Numbered from the stretch's first letter, positions 25,222 to 37,340 are shown. The stretch: 64,000 nucleotides of DNA from Oscillospiraceae bacterium (GCA_017466215.1 JAFTUO010000035.1:17309-81308), one strand, 5' to 3'. Notes: generated from the letters alone by a model not told the origin. Translations and numbers: made by a program.

Positions 25222-25922
25222 CCGATCAGAAGGAAATGATCCGCCGTGCGCAGACGGGGGACAAGCAGGCAGCAGAGCAGCTGATTACGGAAAATGCCGG
25301 TCTCATATGGTCTGTGGCGAAGCGGTTTATCGGCCGCGGTGCGGATACGGAGGATCTGTATCAGCTGGGGTGTCTCGGTTTTCTGAAAGCGGTGGATGGC
25401 TTTGACCTGGAGTACGGAACGCAGTTTTCCACCTATGCTGTACCCAAAATCTCCGGGGAGATACGGCGCTTTTTGCGCGATGACGGGGCAGTTAAGGTCT
25501 CCCGTTCCATCAAGGAACAGGCGGCGACCATCAAAACTGCGCGGGGACAACTCACATCGTCCCTGGGCCGCGAGCCAACCATCGCCGAGATATCGCAGCA
25601 CACGGGCTTTTCTCCGGAAGAGATCGCCCTTGCGGAAACTGCCACAGCGGCAACAGAGTCCATCCAAAAGGAGTCCGGCGAGGATGGCTTTACCCTTGAA
25701 AATGTGCTGACAGATACGGAATCTGAAGAAAAGCTGGTGGAGAAGATCTCCCTGCGGCAGGCCATCGAGAAGCTGCCGGAACAGGAGAAAATGGTGGTTA
25801 TGCTGCGCTATTTCCACGGCCTGACCCAGGAACGGGTAGCCCGGGTCATCAGCGTCAGCCAGGTGCAGGTGTCCCGTATCGAAAAGAAGGCTCTTGGCAA
25901 TCTAAAAAAACTGCTTCTGTGA
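25218..25922 (+). CDS. sigF: RNA polymerase sigma-F factor (forespore)
   Basis: A 234-residue sigma factor that drives early forespore genes. Region 2 contains DTEDLYQLGCLGFLKAVDGF and YGTQFSTYAVPKISGEIRRF, region 3 GREPTIAEISQHTGFSPEEI, and region 4 the helix-turn-helix in ERVARVISVSQVQVSRIEKK. The ATG overlaps the spoIIAB stop. The operon context makes SigF more likely than SigG. No obvious terminator follows in the 67-bp gap, which carries the pcrA promoter. Confidence 0.95.
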   Translation: MTDQKEMIRRAQTGDKQAAEQLITENAGLIWSVAKRFIGRGADTEDLYQLGCLGFLKAVDGFDLEYGTQFSTYAVPKISGEIRRFLRDDGAVKVSRSIKEQAATIKTARGQLTSSLGREPTIAEISQHTGFSPEEIALAETATAATESIQKESGEDGFTLENVLTDTESEEKLVEKISLRQAIEKLPEQEKMVVMLRYFHGLTQERVARVISVSQVQVSRIEKKALGNLKKLLL

Positions 25923-25932
25923 ATATTTCTAC

Positions 25933-25961
25933 TTTACCTTTGCTTAAATATGCTGTAAAAT
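25933..25961 (+). promoter_or_regulatory. Putative pcrA promoter
   Basis: TTTACC (25933-25938) and TAAAAT (25956-25961), spaced by 17 nt, 28 bp before the pcrA start. Both boxes depart by two or fewer bases from consensus. Confidence 0.6.
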
Positions 25962-25989
25962 AGATGCATCACTATGAGCAGGTGTAGAT

Positions 25990-28386
25990 ATGACAGAAAG
26001 CTACGAAAAAAGATTTATAACGGCGCGGCGTAAATACATCGCCGGCCAGTTTTCAAAACTAAACAATATGCAGCAAGAGGCCGTCCTGACTACGGATGGG
26101 CCTCTGCTGTTGCTTGCGGGCGCTGGCAGCGGAAAGACCACCGTGCTGATCAACCGGATCGCTAATCTGATGCGCTTTGGCTGCGCCAGCGACAGTAACT
26201 TTGTGCCCGATACGGTTACCGAAGCGGATGTGGAGTTTTTGGAGAATTTCCCCGCTGACCCCACGGAGTTTGACAGAGATCGTGCAGATCTTCTGTGTGC
26301 GTTAGAGCCGGCCTTGCCCTGGAGCATCATCGCCATTACCTTTACCAATAAGGCTGCCAACGAATTGAAGGATCGGCTGTCCAATATGCTGGGCCCCCAG
26401 GCGCAGGACATATGGGCAATGACATTCCACAGCGCTTGCTGCCGCATTCTGCGTAAGGATATCGACCGGCTGGGGTACGACCGCAGCTTTACCATCTATG
26501 ACACCGCGGATTCTGAGCGCATTATGAAGGATGTTATCCGGGATATGGGCCTGGATGACAAGACATTTCCGCCCAAGTATGTGCTGAATATCATCAGCAA
26601 GGAAAAGGACAAGATGGTCTCGCCGGATGCGCTTTTAGAGCGGGCGGAGGGTCAGAAAGATCAGAAATTCCTGCATATAGCACAGGCTTACAAGAAGTAC
26701 CAGGTCCGCTTAAAGGACAATAATGCGGTGGATTTCGACGATATCATCGCGCTGACCGTGCGGCTGCTGCAGGAACACGAGGACGTGCGCAAATACTATC
26801 AGAAGAAGTTCCGCTATGTGCTGGTGGACGAGTACCAGGACACCAACCATCTGCAGTATTTACTTACCAGTCTCTTAGCCGGCGGCTATGAGAATATCTG
26901 TGTTGTTGGCGATGATGACCAGAGTATCTACCGCTTCCGCGGTGCCACCATTGCCAACATCTTGGACTTTGAAAAGCAGTACCGCGGCGCCCGGACCATC
27001 CGTCTGGAGCAGAATTACCGCTCCACCCAGGCTATCCTTAACGCCGCCAATGCGGTGATCGCCCACAATCTGGGTCGAAAAGGTAAACGGCTGTGGACAG
27101 CCAACGGCGCAGGCTCGCCCATCACTGTCTACGAGGCAGGGGATGAGGGCCTGGAGGCCAATTTTGTCGCGGGACAGATCTTCGCCGGCTCAAAGGGTAA
27201 GAATTTTAAGGACTATGCGATTTTATACCGCACAAATGCCCAATCCAACGCCTTGGAATATGCGATGAAGCGCAACGGTATTCCGTACCGCATCATCGGC
27301 GGCACGCGGTTCTTTGACCGCGCAGAAATCAAGGATATGCTGTCGTATTTGTGCGTCATCCACAATCGCGCAGACGATCTGCGGCTAAAGCGCATCGTCA
27401 ACAATCCGCCCAGAGGTCTCGGCGCGAAAGCCATCGAGACTGCTGAGCGGATGGCAGCGGCAGAGCAAGTGCCGCTTTACAATGTGCTGTGCGATCCGTA
27501 TTCCTATGCATCACTGGAAAAGCCTGCCCAGAAAATGCTGCAGTTTGTCAGCATCATTGAGGGCTTGCAGGAGCTGCTGGATAATGGGATGCCCCTGCCG
27601 GATTTTTACGAGGAACTGATGATCCGCACCGGCTATGCAGATATGCTGCAGGCCAAGGATACGGAAGAAAACCGTACCCGTTTGGAGAATATCCACGAAC
27701 TGAAATCCAGCATTTTGACCTATGTGGAAAACGCGGAAACGCCCACTTTGTCAGGCTTTTTGGAAGAAATTTCGCTGTACACGGATATTGAGGAATACAA
27801 CGAGAGCGACGATGCTGTGGTGATGATGACGATGCACTCCAGCAAGGGTTTGGAGTTCCCGCACGTATTCCTGGTGGGCTTCGAGGACGGCTTGTTCCCC
27901 GGTAGCCGCAGCATCGGCGATCAGGAGGAAATGGAAGAGGAACGGCGGCTTTGCTATGTGGCCATCACCCGCGCAAAGCAGACGCTGACCATTTGCCATG
28001 CGAGAAAGAGAATGCTTTACGGACGCACTGCTGCCGGCATCCCGTCCCGTTTTCTGCAGGAGCTGCCGGAAGCGGATATCGTCCGTAAGTGCGAAGAAGC
28101 GGCAATAACAGGCTATTTTGACAGTAGATATTGGTCCAATTACGGCTACACACGCCCGGCAGCGAAGCCCAGCTATAAACCTGCGGCTGCCGCTTCAGCG
28201 TCCACGAAATCGCCTGTGTTGGAGCTGAACAAGGGCGATATGGTGCAGCATACTGCTTTTGGCAAGGGTATGGTGCTGTCTGTGATGAAGATGGGCGGCG
28301 ATGCGCTGCTTGAAATTGCATTTGACCAGATCGGCACGAAGAAGCTGATGGCGAAGACCGCATCTGCTCATATGAAAAAGCTGTAA
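25990..28386 (+). CDS. pcrA: ATP-dependent 3'-5' DNA helicase PcrA/UvrD
   Basis: A 798-residue superfamily 1A helicase for DNA repair and replication-fork upkeep. Motifs: Walker A LLAGAGSGKTT near residue 45, motif Ia ITFTNKAA, motif II VDEYQDTNHLQ, motif III GDDDQSIYRFRGA, motif IV LEQNYRST, motif V MTMHSSKGLEFPHVFLVG and motif VI YVAITRAKQTL. The C-terminus carries the Tudor-like RNA-polymerase-contact domain of PcrA (GDMVQHTAFGKGMVLSV). An insert after motif I (about residues 55-100) resembles that of clostridial PcrA. The size is slightly over Bacillus PcrA (739). Confidence 0.94.
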   Translation: MTESYEKRFITARRKYIAGQFSKLNNMQQEAVLTTDGPLLLLAGAGSGKTTVLINRIANLMRFGCASDSNFVPDTVTEADVEFLENFPADPTEFDRDRADLLCALEPALPWSIIAITFTNKAANELKDRLSNMLGPQAQDIWAMTFHSACCRILRKDIDRLGYDRSFTIYDTADSERIMKDVIRDMGLDDKTFPPKYVLNIISKEKDKMVSPDALLERAEGQKDQKFLHIAQAYKKYQVRLKDNNAVDFDDIIALTVRLLQEHEDVRKYYQKKFRYVLVDEYQDTNHLQYLLTSLLAGGYENICVVGDDDQSIYRFRGATIANILDFEKQYRGARTIRLEQNYRSTQAILNAANAVIAHNLGRKGKRLWTANGAGSPITVYEAGDEGLEANFVAGQIFAGSKGKNFKDYAILYRTNAQSNALEYAMKRNGIPYRIIGGTRFFDRAEIKDMLSYLCVIHNRADDLRLKRIVNNPPRGLGAKAIETAERMAAAEQVPLYNVLCDPYSYASLEKPAQKMLQFVSIIEGLQELLDNGMPLPDFYEELMIRTGYADMLQAKDTEENRTRLENIHELKSSILTYVENAETPTLSGFLEEISLYTDIEEYNESDDAVVMMTMHSSKGLEFPHVFLVGFEDGLFPGSRSIGDQEEMEEERRLCYVAITRAKQTLTICHARKRMLYGRTAAGIPSRFLQELPEADIVRKCEEAAITGYFDSRYWSNYGYTRPAAKPSYKPAAAASASTKSPVLELNKGDMVQHTAFGKGMVLSVMKMGGDALLEIAFDQIGTKKLMAKTASAHMKKL

Positions 28387-28430
28387 TTATTGGACTTTTT
28401 TCGCATAAAATCACCTGGGGAGGTGGTTTT

Positions 28431-31029
<2,599 letters not shown>

Positions 31030-31040
31030 GGGAGAGAAAT

Positions 31041-32129
31041 ATGGATAAAAAGCTGGGCTTTGGCTTGATGCGCCTGCCGCTGACTGACCCCAATAACAAC
31101 GGCAGTATTGATATTGAGCAGCTGAAAGAAATGGTGGATGTATATCTTCAGCGGGGCTTTACCTACTTTGATACCGCCTGGATGTACTGCGACGGGCAAA
31201 GTGAATGCGCCGTCAATGAGGTGCTGACGAAGCGCTATCCCAGAGATGCCTTTACGGTTACCTCCAAGCTGCCCAACGGGCCGCTGAATTCGCTGGAAGA
31301 CCGGGACAAGATCTTTAATGAACAGCTGCGCAAGACCGGTCTTGAATACTTCGATTACTATCTGCTTCACGCCATCGGGCCGCAGAATATCGACAGATTT
31401 CTGCAATTCGATTGCTTCACCTGGCTGATGGAGAAGAAGGCCCAGGGTCTGGCGAAGAAGATTGGCTTTTCATTCCACGGCAGCCCCGAATTGCTGGAAG
31501 ATTTGCTGAGCAAATATACACAACTGGACGTGGTGCAGCTGCAGATCAATTATCTGGACTGGGAAAATGAGAAGGTACGCGCCCGGGAGTGCCACGAGAT
31601 CGCTGTACGCCACGGTAAGTCCATTATCATTATGGAGCCTGTACGCGGCGGCGCGCTGGCGGACGTGCCTCCCAATGTACAAATGATGTTCAGGAATGCA
31701 GACCCTCAGCGCTCTGTTGCTTCCTGGGCGATCCGCTTTGCAGCCAGCCTTGAAAATGTGATGATGGTTCTGAGCGGTATGAGCAATTTGGAGCAGGTGC
31801 TGGATAATACAGACTATATGCGCTCTTTCCAGCCTCTGACGGCGGATGAAATGCAGATGGCGCTTTTTGCAGGAAAAATCATTGGCGGACAGGCGGAGAT
31901 CGCCTGCACCGGCTGCGCCTATTGCATAGAACGCTGCCCGAAGAATATCGCGATTGCGCAGTATTTTTCTGCCTTTAACAAGAATGACAAGGCGCAATAT
32001 GAGGCGCTGATCCAAAGTTTTGGCAAGGCATCAGACTGTATCGGCTGCGGCCAATGCGAAAAGGCTTGTCCCCAGCAGCTTCCCATTCGCGGTCATTTGA
32101 AATCCGTTGCTGAGCGATTTGAAGATTAA
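31041..32129 (+). CDS. Aldo/keto reductase fused to a 4Fe-4S ferredoxin domain
   Basis: A 362-residue cytosolic oxidoreductase. The barrel begins with GFGLMRLPLT; likely catalytic residues are Asp and Tyr in FDTAWMY, Lys in TSKLP and His in YLLHAIG. The last 90 residues carry two cysteine clusters, CTGCAYCIERCP and CIGCGQCEKACP, expected to hold two 4Fe-4S clusters. This arrangement is common in anaerobes and suggests electron exchange with ferredoxin as well as NADPH. The substrate is unknown. It starts 11 bp after ligA, with GGGGAG upstream, and ends at a terminator. Confidence 0.9.
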   Translation: MDKKLGFGLMRLPLTDPNNNGSIDIEQLKEMVDVYLQRGFTYFDTAWMYCDGQSECAVNEVLTKRYPRDAFTVTSKLPNGPLNSLEDRDKIFNEQLRKTGLEYFDYYLLHAIGPQNIDRFLQFDCFTWLMEKKAQGLAKKIGFSFHGSPELLEDLLSKYTQLDVVQLQINYLDWENEKVRARECHEIAVRHGKSIIIMEPVRGGALADVPPNVQMMFRNADPQRSVASWAIRFAASLENVMMVLSGMSNLEQVLDNTDYMRSFQPLTADEMQMALFAGKIIGGQAEIACTGCAYCIERCPKNIAIAQYFSAFNKNDKAQYEALIQSFGKASDCIGCGQCEKACPQQLPIRGHLKSVAERFED

Positions 32130-32135
32130 GTACAT

Positions 32136-32167
32136 AAAAATCCCTCCGGAACACCGGAGGGATTTTT
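32136..32167. terminator. Bidirectional terminator
   Basis: AAAAATCCCTCCGG and CCGGAGGGATTTTT form a long stem with an AACA loop between convergent genes; A and T runs on both sides allow termination in both directions. Confidence 0.92.
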
Positions 32168-32373
32168 TACAGCACAAAATCTGCTTCGTCGTATTTTTCA
32201 AAGTCAAGTGCCTTGGCCTTCAGAGGGATGCGCTTGGTGGGGTCGTAGCGGAATTTGCGGCAGCTTTCACAGGTAACAACGCCTTTCTTTGCGCAAAGCA
32301 CCTGCTCGCCATCCAGCTTTGTGCTATATGCGCAATAGTCGCAGGAACGCTGGATTTTCTTCTTGAACAGCAT
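32167..32373 (-). CDS. Small cysteine-rich protein (putative zinc binding)
   Basis: A 68-residue protein with a basic start (MLFKKKIQRS) and two cysteine pairs, SCDYCAYST and VTCESCRKF, with one more cysteine between (VLCAKKG). The paired CxxC pattern suggests zinc binding. AAGGAGGG lies before the ATG, so the start is well supported. It may share a transcript with the ylbJ-like gene 23 bp upstream on the same strand. The function is not known to me. Confidence 0.75.
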   Translation of the reverse strand: MLFKKKIQRSCDYCAYSTKLDGEQVLCAKKGVVTCESCRKFRYDPTKRIPLKAKALDFEKYDEADFVL

Positions 32374-32396
32374 AAATATCCCTCCTTACGGGGGTA

Positions 32397-33416
32397 TTAT
32401 ACACCAACCGGCAGGGAAATGCTACTCCTTTTTTGATTTTTACGCAGAAATTTGGGAATCACGAGGATGGCTGCGAGAATTGCCGGCCATAGGATCACCG
32501 GCAACCGCATTCGCTCAGCTTGCGGAAACAGTGCAAACTGCATAACTGCTGCCAGCACGACGCTAAATAAAACCTGTAAAAGCTTGCCCCAGAAGTATTT
32601 TTTTAGGGGAAGCCCGTCAGTAACGGATGCGGTCTGCATCAAAACGCACAGCCCACCAAAGGCAAGAAGACCGGCACTGATGATAAAGCGAAGACCGTCG
32701 CCGCTGATCCTGGACAGTTCACAGCAGCCGTTGGAGAGTTCAAGAATTCCTGTGATCGCCACCTGCGCCGGGGTTGGAAGCAGCCAGAGGATCCACCGGT
32801 CCAGGAACGAAAGAATAACGCGAAACGAAACGATCCAGCCGCATACGCTGGCCATAATTCGCAGGCTTTGCTGCAAGGCGGCTGAAAGTGTTATTGGCGT
32901 TCCTGGATGCAGGACGGCAGCGTCCCCGGATCTTCCGGGCAGTACAATCGCCACCAGAATCGCAGATGCGATATGGATACCCCAGAGCGCCCAGGGGGCG
33001 TAAGGGTTGGGGAAACTTCCCGCCACGATGCCAAAGAGAAACGAAGGTCCGGCCAGGTTGCAAAACGCGATCATCCGCTGGGCATCGAATTTTCGCAGCG
33101 TACCATCCCGACAGGACTGCGCCACGCATTGTGCGCCGGCAGGATAGCCTCCCAGCATTCCCACCAAAAGGAGCGATTCTGAACCCCGTGGCACACCGCA
33201 AAGCCGGCCCAAGGGCCGTAAAAGCGGGATGCTTTCCCCGGTAAGCGCAGAGGTCAGCAATATTGACAGCACAAAAAAGGGCAGCAGCGACGGTATCACC
33301 GTACGAATGCAAAGCTCCAGCCCTTCAGATGCGCCAAGAAGCGCTGTTTTTGTGTCCAGTATCAGCATAAGCAGTCCAAATGCAGCAAAAATGCTTGTCC
33401 GTAACTTCCTCGTCAT
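32397..33416 (-). CDS. ylbJ: YlbJ-like sporulation membrane protein
   Basis: A 339-residue integral membrane protein with about eight hydrophobic segments. Features of the nucleoside-recognition/Gate fold found in YlbJ and related spore proteins: VIPSLLPFFVLSILL, VGMLGGYPAGAQCVA and FCNLAGPSFLFGIVAGSF. In Bacillus, YlbJ is a mother-cell protein required for spore heat resistance. It is shorter than Bacillus YlbJ (about 400), so assignment to the wider family is safer than strict orthology. It lies back to back with yqfC, which supports a sporulation role. GAGGTGA is 7 nt before the ATG. Confidence 0.7.
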   Translation of the reverse strand: MTRKLRTSIFAAFGLLMLILDTKTALLGASEGLELCIRTVIPSLLPFFVLSILLTSALTGESIPLLRPLGRLCGVPRGSESLLLVGMLGGYPAGAQCVAQSCRDGTLRKFDAQRMIAFCNLAGPSFLFGIVAGSFPNPYAPWALWGIHIASAILVAIVLPGRSGDAAVLHPGTPITLSAALQQSLRIMASVCGWIVSFRVILSFLDRWILWLLPTPAQVAITGILELSNGCCELSRISGDGLRFIISAGLLAFGGLCVLMQTASVTDGLPLKKYFWGKLLQVLFSVVLAAVMQFALFPQAERMRLPVILWPAILAAILVIPKFLRKNQKRSSISLPVGV

Positions 33417-33490
33417 AACGTATCACCTCAGAAGAATCTATGCAATCGCAGACAAGTCCATTCATATACTTTCTCAAAGGAGGATGGACT

Positions 33491-33769
33491 ATGGATAAGC
33501 ATTTTATGGAGCGCATTGCGATGGCGACAGATCTTGGTGATGAGCCGATTCCCGGATTGCCGCTGGTGGAGATCGCAGGAGATCGCCGTGTGCTGATCGA
33601 GCATCATTGCGGTGTAACGCAGTACGGCAGATGCCGGATCAGCGTCAAGGTAAAATACGGCTCGGTGGTGATCATTGGAACGCAGCTGGAGCTGACACGA
33701 ATGACCGGTCATCAGCTGATCGTTACCGGCAGGATCGAATGTGTACAGCTGGAAAGGAGCGGCCGGTAA
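33491..33769 (+). CDS. yqfC: Sporulation protein YqfC
   Basis: A 92-residue protein matching YqfC in size (93 in Bacillus) and position before yqfD and phoH. The middle holds DRRVLIEHHCGVTQYGRCRI, followed by beta-strand-like segments ending TGRIECVQLER. AAAGGAGG lies 7 nt before ATG 33491; an upstream in-frame ATG at 33440 lacks a site. In Bacillus it is a sigma-E gene. Its stop overlaps the yqfD start (TAATG). Confidence 0.9.
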   Translation: MDKHFMERIAMATDLGDEPIPGLPLVEIAGDRRVLIEHHCGVTQYGRCRISVKVKYGSVVIIGTQLELTRMTGHQLIVTGRIECVQLERSGR

Positions 33770-34947
33770 TGGACTTGTGGAGATCCTTAAACGGTATGGT
33801 GCAAATGGAGCTGACCAGCGCCGATCCGGCAGCTGCCATTTCGCAGGTAAATTGGGCTGGGATCACAGTTTACGATGCACGCCGGGAAGATGACGATATC
33901 ATTACCCGTTTTTACGTCAAACGGCAGGATGTGAAGAAATTGACGGCACTGGCCCAAAAACGGGGCTATGATCTGAGCGTTTCCCGCCGCCGGGGCATAT
34001 ACTGGATCGGTAAGCGACTTTTTCACCGACCAATTTTGACCATTGGGATATCGCTGCTTCTGTTGATCGCAATGTATTTACCCACCCGGGTATTTTTCTT
34101 CGAGATTGAGGGGAACACAACGATCCCAACCCGATTAATCCTGGAGAAATGCCAGCAATGCGGCATTTCCTTTGGTATATCCCGGCGGGAGGTCAGAAGC
34201 GAAAAGATGAAAAACGCCCTTTTGCAGGCTATCCCGGAGCTGCAATGGGCGGGGATCAACACCTCCGGCTGTACAGCTGTCATTACCGTCCGGGAACGGA
34301 CACCTGCTCAGCTGCCACAACCCGACAACGGCGTCAGCAGTATTGTTGCAACGCGGGACGGTGTGATTACCGAATGCACCGTTACCCGGGGCAATCCCGT
34401 GTGCAAGGTGGGTCAGGCGGTGAAGGCAGGGGAGGTGCTGATCTCCGGCTATACGGACTGTGGCATCGCCATCCAGGCGACCCAGGCCCGGGGAGAGGTG
34501 TATGCCGCAACAAACCGTAATTTGACGGCGGTAACACCACTTCAATGGCAAGTTCAGCAGACAAAAACGGCTGCACAGAAAAAATATTCCGTAATAATCG
34601 GAAAAAAACGGATAAATTTCTACAAAGGTAGTGGAATTTCACCTACCACTTGTGATAAAATGTACGAGGAAAGCTATGTAACGCTGCCGGGCGGTTTTCA
34701 GCTGCCGATTATCATCGTGACAGAAACCATTGTCTGCTATGATGAAGCCGGTGTTACATTGCCTGAGCCCAGTCTGTCGAATTTTGCACAGCGGTATCTG
34801 CAGGAACAGATGGTTGCCGGCACAGTCGTTTCCCGTTTGGAGAACGGAGCGACAGAGGACGGTGTATACAGATTCCAGGGAAATTATGCCTGCACCGAGA
34901 TGATCGGGCAGGTGCGAAGTGAGGAGACCATAAAACCTTATGAGTAA
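33769..34947 (+). CDS. yqfD: Sporulation protein YqfD
   Basis: A 392-residue protein (398 in Bacillus) with a cytoplasmic N-terminal part, one membrane segment near residue 90 (ILTIGISLLLLIAMYLPT) and an extracellular remainder. Family marks include VFFFEIEGNTTIPT, ALLQAIPELQWAGINTSG and VSSIVATRDGVITE. It overlaps yqfC (TAATG) and phoH (8 bp), so the cluster is one transcript. It is linked to the SpoIIQ-SpoIIIAH channel stage in spore formers by location and expression rather than by known chemistry. Confidence 0.92.
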   Translation: MDLWRSLNGMVQMELTSADPAAAISQVNWAGITVYDARREDDDIITRFYVKRQDVKKLTALAQKRGYDLSVSRRRGIYWIGKRLFHRPILTIGISLLLLIAMYLPTRVFFFEIEGNTTIPTRLILEKCQQCGISFGISRREVRSEKMKNALLQAIPELQWAGINTSGCTAVITVRERTPAQLPQPDNGVSSIVATRDGVITECTVTRGNPVCKVGQAVKAGEVLISGYTDCGIAIQATQARGEVYAATNRNLTAVTPLQWQVQQTKTAAQKKYSVIIGKKRINFYKGSGISPTTCDKMYEESYVTLPGGFQLPIIIVTETIVCYDEAGVTLPEPSLSNFAQRYLQEQMVAGTVVSRLENGATEDGVYRFQGNYACTEMIGQVRSEETIKPYE

Positions 34948-35935
34948 TATGATAGAACGGATCGTGAATGCAGAGCGGGTGGAAGACTTGATCACTGTAT
35001 TCGGATCTTTTGATGAGAATATCAAGCGGATCGAGGAGGCCCTGGGCGTTACCATCGTCAACCGGGGAACGGAGCTGAAGGTCAGCGGCGATGCAGAAGC
35101 TGCAGATAAGGCCGCCCGTACACTGGAGGGACTTTTATCCCTTGCCGCCAAGGGAGAAACGATTGATGAGCAGCGTGTGCGCTACCTGATCACGCTGGTG
35201 CAGGAGGGCAACGATGCCCTGGTTGCCAAGATGGCCAAGGATGTGGTCTGCATCACCGCCAAGGGCAAGCCCATCAAGGCCAAGACCGTTGGCCAGCAGG
35301 ACTATATGAAAGCCATCCAGAATAATACCGTTACCATCGGTGTCGGCCCTGCCGGTACGGGCAAGACCTATCTTGCCGTTGCGGCGGCAGTTGCAGCATT
35401 CCGGGAGCGGACGGTAAATCGCATTATACTGACACGCCCGGCGGTGGAAGCCGGTGAGCGGCTGGGTTTTCTGCCCGGCGATCTGCAGAACAAGGTCGAT
35501 CCCTATCTGCGTCCGCTGTATGACGCACTCTACGATATGCTGGGCGCTGAAACGTTCCAAAAGTATCAGGAGCGGGGCTCTATCGAAGTTGCACCTCTTG
35601 CCTATATGAGAGGCCGCACGCTGGACGACAGCTTCATCATTCTGGACGAAGCGCAGAATACCACCCGGGAGCAGATGAAGATGTTCCTGACCCGTCTGGG
35701 CTTCGGCTCAAAGATCGTCATCACCGGCGACGTAACCCAGATCGACCTGCCGGACGATAAGATTTCCGGACTTAAGGACGCTGTCCGTGTCCTTGAAAGT
35801 GTCAAGGATATTGCCATTTGCAGGCTTACCTCTGCTGACGTCGTTCGCCACGCGCTGGTGCAGCAGATTATCAACGCCTACGAAAAGGCGGAAAAGAAGA
35901 AAGAAGAGCAAAAGAGCTACCAAAGGAAGAAATAA
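34940..35935 (+). CDS. phoH: PhoH family ATPase
   Basis: A 331-residue cytosolic ATPase. An N-terminal KH-like part (residues about 15-85, GVTIVNRGTELKVSGD) is followed by the PhoH domain with Walker A GVGPAGTGKTYLA near residue 135 and Walker B FIILDEAQNTT. The lysine-rich tail is typical. The gene order yqfD-phoH-ybeY-era is conserved in Firmicutes and links it to RNA metabolism and 16S rRNA maturation. It overlaps yqfD by 8 bp, and ybeY starts 1 nt after its stop. Confidence 0.94.
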   Translation: MSNMIERIVNAERVEDLITVFGSFDENIKRIEEALGVTIVNRGTELKVSGDAEAADKAARTLEGLLSLAAKGETIDEQRVRYLITLVQEGNDALVAKMAKDVVCITAKGKPIKAKTVGQQDYMKAIQNNTVTIGVGPAGTGKTYLAVAAAVAAFRERTVNRIILTRPAVEAGERLGFLPGDLQNKVDPYLRPLYDALYDMLGAETFQKYQERGSIEVAPLAYMRGRTLDDSFIILDEAQNTTREQMKMFLTRLGFGSKIVITGDVTQIDLPDDKISGLKDAVRVLESVKDIAICRLTSADVVRHALVQQIINAYEKAEKKKEEQKSYQRKK

Positions 35936-35936
35936 T

Positions 35937-36437
35937 ATGCATACAAAGATCAACATTACCTTCGATATTTTCACGCTTAAGCAGCCGATTGTTGCCGCCG
36001 TGATCAAAAAGTGCATCGAGACCACCTTGGTGGCAGAATCCGTTACTGTTCCTTGTGAGATCAATGTGCTGGTTACAAATGACAATGGCATCCACGCCAT
36101 CAACAAGGCCAGTCGGGATATTGACCGTCCTACCGATGTGCTGAGCTTCCCGATGTTCTCGCTCACACCCGGCCAGCCGCCGGAGGATTGGACGGAGTAT
36201 CTTGACCCGGAAACCGAACTTTGCCCCCTGGGAGATATGTGCATCAGCCTGGAGCGGGCAACGGCCCAGGCAAAGGAGTTTGGCCACAGCGCCCGCAGGG
36301 AAGTGGGCTATCTGACCATCCATTCCGTGCTGCATCTTTTGGGCTATGACCATCTGGACGAGGGCGAGCAGAAGAAGCAAATGCGTACGCGGGAAGAAGC
36401 CATAGCAGCGATGATCCCGGGTATGAAACGAGACTGA
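35937..36437 (+). CDS. ybeY: Endoribonuclease YbeY (rRNA maturation)
   Basis: A 166-residue metalloprotein. The zinc motif is VGYLTIHSVLHLLGYDH near residue 128, with three histidines as in all YbeY proteins. NKASRDIDRPTDVLSFPM is the other family signature. It takes part in 16S rRNA 3'-end maturation and ribosome quality control. ATG 35937 follows AAAGGAAG within the end of phoH. era follows after 15 bp. Confidence 0.95.
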   Translation: MHTKINITFDIFTLKQPIVAAVIKKCIETTLVAESVTVPCEINVLVTNDNGIHAINKASRDIDRPTDVLSFPMFSLTPGQPPEDWTEYLDPETELCPLGDMCISLERATAQAKEFGHSARREVGYLTIHSVLHLLGYDHLDEGEQKKQMRTREEAIAAMIPGMKRD

Positions 36438-36452
36438 TAGGAGAGCATACTT

Positions 36453-37340
36453 ATGAAAACAAAAACCGCTATGATCACCATTGCCGGTCGGCCCAATGTG
36501 GGCAAATCCACCCTGACCAATTTCCTGGTGGGTGAGAAGATCGCAATCGTGTCCAATAAGCCCCAGACGACCCGTAATCGCATTTGCGGCGTTTTGACAA
36601 GAGAAGATACCCAGTTCGTGTTTGTGGACACTCCGGGCTACCACAAGGCCCGTACCAAGCTGGGCGATTATATGGTCAACGTGGCCCGGGAATCCATTTC
36701 TGATGTGGATCTGACCATTCTTGTGGTTGAGCCCATCGCATCCATCGGTCCTCAGGAAGAGGGCCTTCTGGAGCGGATCAAGGGCAGCAACTGTCCCGCT
36801 GTGCTGGCCATCAACAAGATCGACACCGTTGAAAAGGAAAAGCTTCTGGAAGTCATTGATGTGTATTCCAAGGCGGCTGACTTTGCCGCCATTATCCCCA
36901 TCTGCGCCAAATCTGGCGACGGTGTGGATGCGCTGCTTAATCAGTGCGAAAAGTACGCCCAGGAAAGCCCGTTCCTGTTCCCGGAGGATATGACCACCGA
37001 CCAGCCGGAGCGGCAGGTAATGGCGGAAATCATCCGGGAGAAACTGCTGTGGTGCCTGGATCTGGAGATCCCCCACGGAACGGCGGTTGAGATCACCACC
37101 TTTTCTGAGCGGGACAGCGGCATCATTGACATTGATGCCACCATTTACTGTGAAAAGGCAAGCCACAAGGGTATTATCATCGGCAAGCAGGGAGCAATGC
37201 TGAAGAAAATTTCCACAATGGCACGAAACGACTGTGAGAAATTTATGGGCACCAAAGTATTCCTGACCACCTGGGTCAAGGTTAAGGAAAACTGGAGAGA
37301 CAGCGATTTCCTGGTGCGCAATTTCGGCTACAGCGAATAA
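36453..37340 (+). CDS. era: GTPase Era
   Basis: A 295-residue GTPase for 30S ribosome assembly. G1 is GRPNVGKSTL, G2 includes KPQTTRNRI, G3 DTPGYH, G4 NKID and G5 CAKSG. The C-terminal KH domain (EKASHKGIIIGKQGAMLKKI) binds the 16S rRNA 3' end. TAGGAG lies before the ATG. Length and domain order are normal. Confidence 0.97.
   Translation: MKTKTAMITIAGRPNVGKSTLTNFLVGEKIAIVSNKPQTTRNRICGVLTREDTQFVFVDTPGYHKARTKLGDYMVNVARESISDVDLTILVVEPIASIGPQEEGLLERIKGSNCPAVLAINKIDTVEKEKLLEVIDVYSKAADFAAIIPICAKSGDGVDALLNQCEKYAQESPFLFPEDMTTDQPERQVMAEIIREKLLWCLDLEIPHGTAVEITTFSERDSGIIDIDATIYCEKASHKGIIIGKQGAMLKKISTMARNDCEKFMGTKVFLTTWVKVKENWRDSDFLVRNFGYSE

Noticed and set aside
33463-33470. CATATACT, resembling a sigma-E -10 box before yqfC.
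   Set aside because: A start of transcription 7 nt later would fall in the ribosome binding site, and no matching -35 box lies at the right distance.
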